DNA of 64,000 nt from Syntrophopropionicum propionicicum_A (lineage in GTDB: Bacteria; Bacillota; Desulfotomaculia; Desulfotomaculales; Pelotomaculaceae), in contig NZ_JBMGJC010000001.1 in assembly GCF_048984525.1 (NCBI RefSeq), forward strand, positions 124,001 to 188,000, given 5' to 3'. The notes below the pieces were generated by a model that was not told the origin of the DNA, made no database searches, and was given only the letters and a program-made list of their open reading frames with translations. A program made the position numbers and the translations under genes. Within the stretch, counting starts at the first letter, position 1; each line of letters starts with the position of its first letter. Shown one piece after another: positions 8,551-16,842 of this stretch.

Positions 8551-9465
8551 ATGTTTAAGAAAGCATCTTTTTTGTTAGTCAGATTTGCAGCGCTCGCCTT
8601 TTTACTGTCTTTTCTTACCGCGTGTGGAATTCAGCCGGCAAACAACAGTAAGGAACATGATGCAAAAACAATTGTTATCAACACAACATTTTATCCGATA
8701 TACATTGAGGCCTTGAATATTACCAGGGACATACCTGACGTGAAGCTTGTCAATATTGCCCCTCCTGTCACGGGGTGCCTTCACGATTACCAGTTGAGCC
8801 CGGATGACTTGAAAAAAATGAGCGAAGCTGACATCCTGATCATAAACGGGGCGGGAATGGAGTCATTTATAGATAAGATAGTCAGTCAACTGCCTGAATT
8901 AAAGATAATTGATGCCAGCAGAGGTATACCTCTGCTAAAAAGTGAAGGGGATGAATATAACCCCCACGTCTGGGTCAGCATCACCAATGCCATACTGCAG
9001 GTAAAAAATATCGGAGAACAGATTGCTCTGCTTGATCCCGGACACGCCGCTCAATACAAAGCAAATACTGAAGCTTACGCTGCCAAGCTGGAGGACCTCC
9101 GGGTAAGGATGCACCAGGTCATAGACGATTCCGGCAGCCGGGAGATCATCACTTTCCACGAAGCTTTTCCTTACTTTGCCAGGGAATTCAACCTGAACAT
9201 AACCGCTGTCATAGAAAGAGAGCCCGGTTCCGAACCCATCCCGGCTGAGCTGGCGGAGACTATTGATATAATTAATGAGACCGGCACAAAGGTTATTTTC
9301 GCTGAACCTCAGTATCCGGCAAAGTCCGCTGAAACTATTGCCCGTGAGACCGGAGTAAAGCTATACATACTTGACCCGGCAGCCACAGGAGAATTGGAAC
9401 CGGACGCCTATATAAAAACCATGGAAAAAAATATGGATGTTTTGCGTGAGGCTCTAAACCAATGA
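8551..9465 (+). CDS. znuA: Metal ABC transporter substrate-binding lipoprotein (ZnuA/TroA family)
   Basis: A 304-residue cluster A-I solute-binding lipoprotein for zinc or manganese. The signal peptide ends in the lipobox LTAC at about residue 25. The metal ligands of the family are visible as His in CLHDYQLSPDD, His in NPHVWVS, His in TFHEAFPYFA, and an acidic residue near FAEPQY. The His-rich loop of typical ZnuA is absent. Its stop overlaps the start of the ATPase gene in ATGA, so translation is coupled. Zinc is favoured by the Zur-like gene, but manganese cannot be excluded. Confidence 0.9.
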   Translation: MFKKASFLLVRFAALAFLLSFLTACGIQPANNSKEHDAKTIVINTTFYPIYIEALNITRDIPDVKLVNIAPPVTGCLHDYQLSPDDLKKMSEADILIINGAGMESFIDKIVSQLPELKIIDASRGIPLLKSEGDEYNPHVWVSITNAILQVKNIGEQIALLDPGHAAQYKANTEAYAAKLEDLRVRMHQVIDDSGSREIITFHEAFPYFAREFNLNITAVIEREPGSEPIPAELAETIDIINETGTKVIFAEPQYPAKSAETIARETGVKLYILDPAATGELEPDAYIKTMEKNMDVLREALNQ

Positions 9466-10280
9466 ACGAGAAACCAATTGTGAAGAAACAGTCAAAAGCC
9501 TGCGGCCTGTGCTGTACAAAGCTGAAGTCTTTCGGCGTCACCATAGGCAAAAACGAAATCCTGAGGGACATCAACCTGCATATTCACTGTGGTGGACTGA
9601 CGGCACTGGTCGGCCCTAATGGAGCGGGCAAAACAACGCTGCTCAAGGCTATTATGGGAGAAATCCCCCATTCAGGCACTTTACGGTTTCTGGATATCAA
9701 GGACTGCCATACCAGAAAACCCCTGCTAGGCTATGTCCCGCAAAAACTTGAGTTCGATCCCGGCGCTCCAATCAGCGTTCTGGACCTTTTTTCAGCAGGA
9801 CTGTCAGCCAGGCCGATCTTTTTGGGCCATTCAACCCGCCAGCGAGAACATGCAGCCGCCAGTTTATCGGTTGTCCAGGCTGAACACCTGTTAGAAAGAC
9901 GCCTGGGGGATTTATCAGGCGGCGAACTGCAGAGGGTCCTCCTGGCCCTGGCGCTTGATCCCTGCCCGGATCTGCTTCTTATGGATGAGCCGGTATCCGG
10001 TGTTGATCCAAACGGCAGGGAAATATTTTATAACATAGTTTCCAACCTGCGCCAGCATTACGACCTGTCAATCATTTTAGTGTCGCACGACCTGGCGGTA
10101 GTCTCGCGGCATGCTGACAGGGTAGTGTTTATTGACCGTACACTACAGTGCCAGGGCACCCCGGAAGAGGTTTTTAACAACGAAAAAATATTACGGGCCT
10201 ATGGCTTTGTCTACCAGGAAAGCATTGGAGGAAAACGGTCAGCCTCAGATGAAGATAAAAATGAAGGGGTTGGCGCCTGA
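9462..10280 (+). CDS. znuC: Metal ABC transporter ATP-binding protein
   Basis: A 272-residue ABC ATPase that drives the adjacent permease. Visible motifs are Walker A GPNGAGKTT (about residue 52), the signature LSGGELQRV, Walker B LLLMDEP with the following D-loop SGVD, and the switch His in LVSHD. It overlaps znuA by four bases and znuB by one base. Layout and sequence fit the ZnuC/MntB group. Confidence 0.92.
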   Translation: MNEKPIVKKQSKACGLCCTKLKSFGVTIGKNEILRDINLHIHCGGLTALVGPNGAGKTTLLKAIMGEIPHSGTLRFLDIKDCHTRKPLLGYVPQKLEFDPGAPISVLDLFSAGLSARPIFLGHSTRQREHAAASLSVVQAEHLLERRLGDLSGGELQRVLLALALDPCPDLLLMDEPVSGVDPNGREIFYNIVSNLRQHYDLSIILVSHDLAVVSRHADRVVFIDRTLQCQGTPEEVFNNEKILRAYGFVYQESIGGKRSASDEDKNEGVGA

Positions 10281-11119
10281 TGGATGTATGGTACTTAATA
10301 ATTGACCGGCTTTTGCCTTTTGCCTGGGCTCATCACACTTTTATGAAGAACGCCCTGCTGGCTGTTTTACTGGTGGGGCCGATGTTTGCCATCATGGGCA
10401 CCATGATCGTAAACAATAAGATGGCTTTCTATTCGGACACTATCGGCCATTCCGCCCTGACAGGCATAGCGATAGGTATTCTCATGGGTTTTCAGGACCC
10501 TTTGTGGATCATGATTATTTTTTCTGTTCTCCTGGCCATAGCCATATCGCTATTGAAATACTATACGACTGCATCAACAGATACTGTTATCGGCGCCGTT
10601 TCCGCTGCCATGGTGGCGCTGGGCATAGTTATACTATCACGCGGCGGGGGCTTTGCCAAATTTTCCCGTTTCCTCATCGGCGATGTTTTAAGCATCACCC
10701 CTAAAGAGATGTACCTGCTTGCAATTGCCCTGGCAGCAATAATTCTGCTCTGGGCAACCATGTTTAATAAATTTCTTATGGTCAGCGTTAACCCGACCCT
10801 GGCCCGCAGCAGGGGCATTCCGGTCCGCCTGGTGGAAACGCTGTTCTGTATAGCCACCGCTGTTGTAGTTACGATCTCAATACAGTGGGTGGGCATCCTG
10901 ATTATAAATTCGTTTTTAATCCTGCCTGCCGCCGCCGCCCGCAATGTGTCCGCCAACATGAGACAGTACCATGTTATTTCGGTGTTAATAACTTTGGCCT
11001 CCGGCATAACGGGGCTCCTGCTGTCATTCTACTGGGCAACGGCCACAGGCGCGACAATTGCTTTAGTCGCTGCGTTATTCTATCTTATTACACTTGTTCT
11101 TAAACCAAGGTTTGCCTAA
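10280..11119 (+). CDS. znuB: Metal ABC transporter permease
   Basis: A 279-residue integral membrane protein of the ABC-3 (ZnuB/MntC) family with about eight hydrophobic segments. The conserved GHSALTGIAIG segment lies near residue 55 and the WVGILIINSFLILPAAAA segment near residue 205. It is the last gene of the zur-znuACB operon, joined to znuC by a one-base overlap (TGATG). Confidence 0.92.
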   Translation: MDVWYLIIDRLLPFAWAHHTFMKNALLAVLLVGPMFAIMGTMIVNNKMAFYSDTIGHSALTGIAIGILMGFQDPLWIMIIFSVLLAIAISLLKYYTTASTDTVIGAVSAAMVALGIVILSRGGGFAKFSRFLIGDVLSITPKEMYLLAIALAAIILLWATMFNKFLMVSVNPTLARSRGIPVRLVETLFCIATAVVVTISIQWVGILIINSFLILPAAAARNVSANMRQYHVISVLITLASGITGLLLSFYWATATGATIALVAALFYLITLVLKPRFA

Positions 11120-11340
11120 ATTGTGACGTGGGACGTAAGACGTGAGAAATTATTGCAATCCTCTTATGTCTTAATCTTTATAGCCTGTAGGGTCTGATTT
11201 ATCCGACCTTGTATTGTGCGGCTGAAGCCGCGCCTACAGCTCTCAAGCCGCAGGATCAGCTGATTTCAAGGCCATGGTCCCTGCAGTATTAATTTGTCGA
11301 CACTCTTTAGCGGGATAAATCCCGCCTGCAAGAATGCAGA
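11120..11340. repeat. Intergenic block with dispersed palindromic repeats
   Basis: The block has no gene. At 11123-11146 there is a decayed GACGTGGGACGTAAGACGTGAG tract related to that at 20797-20822. At 11185-11239 there are two adjacent hairpins, TCTGATttATCCGA-type and GCGGCTGAAGCCGC, framed by TGTAGG and CCTACA; the same unit recurs at 21064-21115. A third small hairpin, GCGGGATaaATCCCGC, is at 11309-11324. These look like REP-like dispersed elements. Confidence 0.7.
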
Positions 11341-11351
11341 ATATATTTTTC

Positions 11352-11376
11352 CTGCCGTCTACGGCAGCTTTTTTAT
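11352..11376 (+). terminator. Terminator upstream of hydC
   Basis: CTGCCGT at 11352-11358 pairs with ACGGCAG at 11361-11367, followed by CTTTTTTA. It separates the znu block from the hydrogenase operon. Confidence 0.7.
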
Positions 11377-11378
11377 TT

Positions 11379-11407
11379 TTGGCATAAAAGCTGTTTAAAG
11401 ATAAACA
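11379..11407 (+). promoter_or_regulatory. Possible promoter of the hydrogenase operon
   Basis: TTGGCA at 11379-11384, a 17-base spacer and TAAACA at 11402-11407, placed between the terminator and the hydC ribosome site. Confidence 0.4.
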
Positions 11408-11443
11408 ATATTACACAAAAGACTTATTGCAGGAGATGTTGTG

Positions 11444-12034
11444 ATGGCACAGGAGATACACCGGGAAGAAGAATTAAGAGAACGCGAAATTCCCGCGGCG
11501 TTCGTATATGATGTAATGCCAGGCGAAGAAAAAGAAGAAAAAATAAAAGAGAATAAATATGACGAACTAAACCGGGTTATCAGCCTGTATTCAAAGGAGC
11601 CGGGCCAACTGATACGGATTTTGCAGAAAGCACAGGACATATTCGGTCACCTGCCGGAAGAGGTGCAGGCTTACATAGCGGAAAAAACCGAAACACCGGT
11701 AAGCGAGGTAAACGGTGTAGTTACTTTTTACTCATTGTTTTCCGCAGAGCCCAGGGGAAAATACACCTTGGACCTCTGTATGGGAACAGCCTGCTATATC
11801 AAGGGCGCTCAGGAATTGATGGACACGCTGAAAGATCACCTCAAGATAGATTCCGGTGAGACTACACCGGACCAGCTTTTTACCGTTAAAAGCACACGCT
11901 GCATTGGAGCCTGCGGGCTGGCTCCGATCCTGGTCGTAAACGGTGATGTGCACGGAAATGCCACCACCGGCGAAATATTAAAAATAATAAAGAAGTACCG
12001 GAAAGGTGAAGAAATTGAAAGTAAAAAGCACTGA
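11444..12034 (+). CDS. hydC: NADH-linked [FeFe]-hydrogenase subunit HydC (NuoE-like)
   Basis: A 196-residue thioredoxin-fold [2Fe-2S] subunit of the NuoE/HndA type. The cluster Cys are in CMGTACYIKGA and, 36 residues later, CIGACG. An acidic and basic N-terminal extension of about 45 residues precedes the domain. It passes electrons between the NADH/FMN subunit and the catalytic subunit of a trimeric, probably electron-bifurcating hydrogenase. ATG 11444 and GTG 11441 are both possible after AGGAG at 11431. It overlaps hydB, so the operon is tightly coupled. Confidence 0.9.
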   Translation: MAQEIHREEELREREIPAAFVYDVMPGEEKEEKIKENKYDELNRVISLYSKEPGQLIRILQKAQDIFGHLPEEVQAYIAEKTETPVSEVNGVVTFYSLFSAEPRGKYTLDLCMGTACYIKGAQELMDTLKDHLKIDSGETTPDQLFTVKSTRCIGACGLAPILVVNGDVHGNATTGEILKIIKKYRKGEEIESKKH

Positions 12035-13961
12035 TAATCTCAGGGAAATAAAAGAAAGGTTTTTCCCCCTGATTAAACAGCGGCTTGGACACCGCAACGG
12101 GCTCGGACTTACACAGGTGATGGTTTGCTCCGGCACCGCATGTTCCTCAGCGGAAAGCCAGGATTTTCGCTTAGAGCTGGACAGGGAGCTGGACCGGCGA
12201 GGTTTAAAAGACAGCGTGCGCGTGTTTAAAACAGGCTGCTTTGGTTTCTGCCAGCACGGACCGATTGTAATGGTCCATCCGGGTGAACTGTTTTATTGCC
12301 AGGTGAAGCCGGAAGACGTGAAAGAGCTTGTTGAGACGCATTTAATCCACGGACGGATCGTGGAAAGGCTGCTCTATAATCATGACGGCCAAAAGACAAG
12401 CAATATTGAAGATATTAACTTTTTTAAAGCCCAGAAGCGGATTGTGCTGCGAAACTGCGGAGTAATAAACCCGGAGGAAATCGGCGAATACATTGCGAGA
12501 GACGGTTATTTCGCCCTGGCGGATATTATCTTAAATAAAAAACCGTCTGAAATAATTGACCTTATAAGCAAATCCGGGCTCAGGGGCAGGGGTGGGGCCG
12601 GATTCCCTACCGGCAGGAAGTGGGAGCTGACGGCCGCTCAGGATGTAAGTCCAAAGTATGTATTATGCAATGCGGACGAAGGCGATCCCGGCGCTTTTAT
12701 GGACCGGAGCATTCTTGAGGGAGACCCGCACAGTGTTCTGGAAGCGATGACAGTGGCCGGTTACTGCATTGGCGCGAGCCAGGGTTATGTTTATGTCAGG
12801 GCGGAATACCCGATTGCTGTGGAAAGGTTGGAAATCGCCATTAACCAGGCAAGAGAACTCGGCCTGCTCGGCAAGAATCTGTTTGGCTCTTCTTTTGATT
12901 TCGATATCGGGCTGCGCTTTGGCGCCGGAGCTTTTGTTTGCGGGGAGGAAACCGCGCTAATTCATTCTGTTATAGGCCAGCGGGGGGAACCGCGTCCCAG
13001 GCCGCCCTACCCGGCTCAGGAAGGACTCTGGGGCAAACCGACATTAATTAACAATGTGGAGACCTACGCCAACATTCCGGTTATATTAAGAGAGGGCTGG
13101 GAGTGGTACAGCGGTCAGGGCACGTCGTCCAGCAAAGGCTCCAAGGTATTTTCCCTGGCCGGAAAAATTATTAACACCGGACTAATAGAAGTGCCCATGG
13201 GCACTACCCTGCGTACAATAATATTTGATATTGGAGGCGGCATCCCCGGCGGGAAAAAATTCAAGGCTGTCCAGACCGGCGGTCCTTCAGGCGGCTGTAT
13301 ACCAGACAAGCACCTCGACCTTGCGATAGATTACGAGTCCTTAAAAGAGATCGGCTCGATGATGGGGTCAGGCGGCATGATTGTCATGAACGAGGATAAC
13401 TGCATGGTTGACATAGCGCGGTTTTACCTTGAATTCACCCAGGACGAGTCATGCGGCCGCTGCACACCCTGCCGGGTTGGCACCAAAAGGCTGTTGGAAA
13501 TTTTAAAAAGAATTACAGAGGGCCAGGGAGAAATTGAGGACCTGGAGCTGCTTGAAGAACTGGCTTATGACATCCGTGACGCTTCGCTATGCGGACTGGG
13601 CCAGACGGCGCCCAACCCGGTAATATCTACGATGCGTTATTTCAAAGAAGAATACATCGCCCACATCAGGGACAAGGCCTGCCCGGCCGGGGTGTGCAAA
13701 GCTCTTCTCGACTATACGGTGGACGAAGCTAAATGCGCCGCCTGCGGCCTCTGCGCGAAGGCTTGCGCCGCCGGGGCCATTACAGGCGAGCGAGGGCAGC
13801 CTTACCGGATCGACCCTGATAAATGCCTTAAATGCGCCGCATGCGTCGCCAAGTGCCCTAAAAATGCCATTATCAAAGGCGCCAGAAAGGAGGTCGTAAA
13901 ATTTGAAAATACCGGAGTACACACCGGGCCCGGTGGTCAGGAAGAAAGGGCAGCTTTATGA
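12015..13961 (+). CDS. hydB: NADH-linked [FeFe]-hydrogenase subunit HydB (NuoF-like)
   Basis: A 648-residue NADH- and FMN-binding subunit. The order is: an N-terminal thioredoxin-like [2Fe-2S] domain (CSGTACSSAE and CFGFCQHG), the FMN/NADH core with GLRGRGGAGFPTGRKWE and CNADEGDPGAF, the NuoF [4Fe-4S] motif CGRCTPCRVG with a later Cys in LCGLGQ, and a C-terminal 2[4Fe-4S] ferredoxin with CAACGLCAKAC and CLKCAACVAKC. This is the diagnostic layout of HydB/HndC in bifurcating hydrogenases. TTG 12015 is preferred because AGGTG lies six bases upstream; GTG 12006 is possible. It overlaps hydA by 59 bases. Confidence 0.92.
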   Translation: MKVKSTDNLREIKERFFPLIKQRLGHRNGLGLTQVMVCSGTACSSAESQDFRLELDRELDRRGLKDSVRVFKTGCFGFCQHGPIVMVHPGELFYCQVKPEDVKELVETHLIHGRIVERLLYNHDGQKTSNIEDINFFKAQKRIVLRNCGVINPEEIGEYIARDGYFALADIILNKKPSEIIDLISKSGLRGRGGAGFPTGRKWELTAAQDVSPKYVLCNADEGDPGAFMDRSILEGDPHSVLEAMTVAGYCIGASQGYVYVRAEYPIAVERLEIAINQARELGLLGKNLFGSSFDFDIGLRFGAGAFVCGEETALIHSVIGQRGEPRPRPPYPAQEGLWGKPTLINNVETYANIPVILREGWEWYSGQGTSSSKGSKVFSLAGKIINTGLIEVPMGTTLRTIIFDIGGGIPGGKKFKAVQTGGPSGGCIPDKHLDLAIDYESLKEIGSMMGSGGMIVMNEDNCMVDIARFYLEFTQDESCGRCTPCRVGTKRLLEILKRITEGQGEIEDLELLEELAYDIRDASLCGLGQTAPNPVISTMRYFKEEYIAHIRDKACPAGVCKALLDYTVDEAKCAACGLCAKACAAGAITGERGQPYRIDPDKCLKCAACVAKCPKNAIIKGARKEVVKFENTGVHTGPGGQEERAAL

Positions 13962-15837
13962 TAACCCGGAAAAAAAGGTGGAAAAAATAAAGCTGGTCGT
14001 TGACGGCAGGGAAGTTGAAGCAGACAAGGGAATGAATGTATTAGAAGCCGCCCGCCTTGCCGGCGTTGAGATCCCAAGCCTGTGCTACCTCCGTCATATC
14101 AATGAAATCGGTTCCTGCCGGGTCTGCCTAGTTGAAGTGGAGATAAAAGGGACAAAAACACTCCAGGCCTCCTGTGTCTACCCGGTTTCAGAGGGACTTG
14201 TCGTCCATACTTCATCACCCCGCGTCAGGCGGGTCCGAAAAACAATGGTGGAACTCCTTCTTTCCGACCACCACCGCGAGTGCACCACCTGTATCCGCAA
14301 TTTGAACTGCGAGCTGCAGAATGTCGCTGACAACCTGGGAATAAGGAATATCAAATATACTGGAGAAATGAAAACGCTGCAGGTCCAGAATGAAAATTCA
14401 TTTATTATCCGCGATTACAATAAGTGCATCAAGTGCCGGCGCTGTGAGGCCATCTGCAGCAAGGTGCAAGAGGTAAATGTCTATTCCGCCCTGAACCGCG
14501 GCTATGACACTGTTATCGCGCCAGCCTTTATGCAGGACCTTTCAGAGGTGGCCTGCATCACCTGCGGTCAGTGTGTGATAGCCTGTCCCACCGCTTCTCT
14601 GACCGAGAAGGAGTGCGTGGAATCCGTCTGGGAAGCGCTGGAGGACCCTGATAAATACGTTGTGGTACAGACAGCGCCGTCCATCCAGGTTACTTTGGGC
14701 GAGGTGTTCGGCTTCGAAGTGGGAACAGTGGTAACAGGGAAACTGGTTGCCGCCCTGCGGCGACTTGGATTTGACAAGGTATTTGCCACGGATTTCACAG
14801 CGGACCTGACCATTATGGAAGAGGCCCACGAACTGCTAGAAAGGCTGGGGGGCCACGGCAAACTGCCCCTTCTTTCTTCCTGCAGCCCCGGCTGGGTCAA
14901 GTTCGCGGAGCATTTTTACCCTGAATTTCTAGAAAACCTGTCAACCTGCAAGTCGCCGCACGAAATGTTCGGGGCGTTGACAAAAACATATTTTGCGGAT
15001 AAAGAAGGATTAGACCCCAAAAAAATTGTGGTGGTGGCAATTATGCCCTGTACGGCGAAGAAATTCGAGGCCAGCCGGCCGGAGATGGGCACCGGCGATT
15101 TCAAAGATGTGGACTGGGTTTTGACCACCAGGGAACTGGCCCGGATGATCAGGCAGTCGGGTATAAATTTTCACGACCTGCCGGACGAGGACTACGATAC
15201 ACCGATGGGAATCTCCAGCGGCGCCGGCGCCATATTCGGCTCAACCGGCGGGGTAATCGAAGCGGCAGTAAGGACGGCATATTATCTAACATCAGGCAGG
15301 GAAATGGACCTCCTGGACTACGAGGAACTGCGCGGTTTCAGCGGGCTGAAAGAAGTATGGGTAGAACTGAAAGGCCGCAAAATCAAAATAGCCATCGCTC
15401 ACGGCACCGGCAACGCCAGGGTAATGATGGACCGGCTCAAAGCAGGTGAGCAATTTGACTACGTTGAGATCATGGCCTGTCCGGGCGGCTGTGTCGGCGG
15501 CGGCGGGCAGCCCATCTTCGGCACCAGGGAGCATAAAGAAATTTCGCTGGATTACAGGCATAACCGGGCTGAGGCCCTGGACCGGATCGATTTTTCAAAG
15601 GAATTAAGGCGTGCCCATGAAAACCCCGCGGTCAAGAAAATTTATGACGAGTTTTTGGGCCATCCTCTGAGCGATATGTCAAGAAAACTGCTCCATACCT
15701 ATTACACACCTCGCGGCAAGGCGCCGGGTCTGAATCTGGGGGGAACAAAGGGAAGCCATGCAGGACACGTGAAAGAAAACATGCCGCCCCATGACAGCCA
15801 GTACATGCCGCGGGATGAAATGGCTCCAAAAATTTAA
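13903..15837 (+). CDS. hydA: [FeFe]-hydrogenase catalytic subunit HydA
   Basis: A 644-residue catalytic subunit. It has an N-terminal [2Fe-2S] domain (CYLRHINEIGSCRVC), a His/Cys-ligated cluster motif (HHRECTTCIRNLNC), two [4Fe-4S] motifs (CIKCRRCEAIC and CITCGQCVIAC) and the H-cluster domain. Motif L2 is MPCTAKKFE and L3 is EIMACPGGCVGGGGQP. L1 reads SSCSPGW instead of the usual TSCCPxW. A C-terminal tail of about 40 residues is rich in Gly, His and Met. It reduces protons with electrons from NADH and reduced ferredoxin through HydB and HydC. TTG start with a perfect AAAGGAGGT. Confidence 0.93.
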   Translation: MKIPEYTPGPVVRKKGQLYDNPEKKVEKIKLVVDGREVEADKGMNVLEAARLAGVEIPSLCYLRHINEIGSCRVCLVEVEIKGTKTLQASCVYPVSEGLVVHTSSPRVRRVRKTMVELLLSDHHRECTTCIRNLNCELQNVADNLGIRNIKYTGEMKTLQVQNENSFIIRDYNKCIKCRRCEAICSKVQEVNVYSALNRGYDTVIAPAFMQDLSEVACITCGQCVIACPTASLTEKECVESVWEALEDPDKYVVVQTAPSIQVTLGEVFGFEVGTVVTGKLVAALRRLGFDKVFATDFTADLTIMEEAHELLERLGGHGKLPLLSSCSPGWVKFAEHFYPEFLENLSTCKSPHEMFGALTKTYFADKEGLDPKKIVVVAIMPCTAKKFEASRPEMGTGDFKDVDWVLTTRELARMIRQSGINFHDLPDEDYDTPMGISSGAGAIFGSTGGVIEAAVRTAYYLTSGREMDLLDYEELRGFSGLKEVWVELKGRKIKIAIAHGTGNARVMMDRLKAGEQFDYVEIMACPGGCVGGGGQPIFGTREHKEISLDYRHNRAEALDRIDFSKELRRAHENPAVKKIYDEFLGHPLSDMSRKLLHTYYTPRGKAPGLNLGGTKGSHAGHVKENMPPHDSQYMPRDEMAPKI

Positions 15838-15930
15838 CTGCTTGCAGGAAAAACATATTGTCCTAAGGCGTAAACATCATAAACGCAATTTTGTATTATT
15901 AAGCGCGATTACACAGACGGAGGTAAACCG

Positions 15931-16455
15931 ATGACAGAAAAGACAAACTGGAAAGTCGGGGAGCTTGCCAAGCAGACCGGGCTTTCGGTACGGACACTGC
16001 ACTACTACGACCAGATCGGGCTGCTTGTCCCTTCCAGGAACAAGGGAAACGGGCACCGCCTATACACGGGAACGGACATAGTAAGGCTTCAGCAAATAGT
16101 AGCCTTGAAACACCTCGGTTTTTCACTGGATGAAATAAAAGAGTTCCTGCAGAGCTCCGTTTATTCGCCGGGGAGTGTGATCAACCTGCACATCGGGCAG
16201 CTGCGTGAACATATCAAGTCGCAGCAAAATCTCTGCCGGCAGCTGGAAATAATCGCGGAAAGCCTGCTATCGCAAAAAGAAGTGACCGCGGAGCAGTTCA
16301 TTGAAATAACAGAGGCTATAAAGAGTTCAGAAAAGTATCCCCTGAGCAGGGAGCTGGATGATGGAGACAAACACAGCGGGGAACTGCCGGTTAAAAAGAA
16401 AAGCCGGCAAACTAATCAGGCCTGGGACGAACAGCAGATTTACGTAATGAAATAA
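15931..16455 (+). CDS. MerR family transcriptional regulator
   Basis: A 174-residue DNA-binding protein. The N-terminal MerR winged helix is clear (WKVGELAKQTGLSVRTLHYY, then HRLYTGTDIVRLQQI). A helical dimerisation stretch follows, and the C-terminal 80 residues are helical without an obvious Cys metal site or known ligand domain. ATG start with CGGAGGT. It lies about 90 bases after hydA in the same direction, so a role in hydrogenase control is possible but unproven. Confidence 0.85.
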   Translation: MTEKTNWKVGELAKQTGLSVRTLHYYDQIGLLVPSRNKGNGHRLYTGTDIVRLQQIVALKHLGFSLDEIKEFLQSSVYSPGSVINLHIGQLREHIKSQQNLCRQLEIIAESLLSQKEVTAEQFIEITEAIKSSEKYPLSRELDDGDKHSGELPVKKKSRQTNQAWDEQQIYVMK

Positions 16456-16520
16456 ACAAGCGGGCTGTTGCCTGCGGCAAATTTAAAAATTGGCTGGGCT
16501 GCGCTGACATCCTGTTTAAT

Positions 16521-16781
16521 TTATTTTAATTCCGTAACGGTTGAAGAACCGTTCAGCCCGGTCACCACCAGGTATTCTTTGCCGGTCAGCGTGTCTTTAA
16601 TTACAGTAAATCCGCCGATATTGTTCGTCTCTCCCTGCTCCTGGACGATCTGGAACCTTTGATTTGCAATATCCGGAGCCTCATTGGTGTTTTCTATCAG
16701 CGGGCGGCTTTTAGTCAGTGAAGCGCAGCCCTGGAGCAATAAAACTGAAAATATTATTAATATAATGGATATTTTTTTCAC
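16521..16781 (-). CDS. Small lipoprotein
   Basis: An 86-residue lipoprotein. The GTG start is followed by KK and a hydrophobic run ending in the lipobox LLQGC at about residue 19. The mature part of about 67 residues is polar and has no family I recognise. GGAGAAGG lies ten bases upstream of the start. It lies downstream of the acyl-CoA ligase on the same strand, about 60 bases from its stop. Confidence 0.7.
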   Translation of the reverse strand: MKKISIILIIFSVLLLQGCASLTKSRPLIENTNEAPDIANQRFQIVQEQGETNNIGGFTVIKDTLTGKEYLVVTGLNGSSTVTELK

Positions 16782-16842
16782 AATGACTCAGCACCTTCTC
16801 CATAATATAACCTTATCAGGTCTTGTTTTCTCTCAATGCTGC

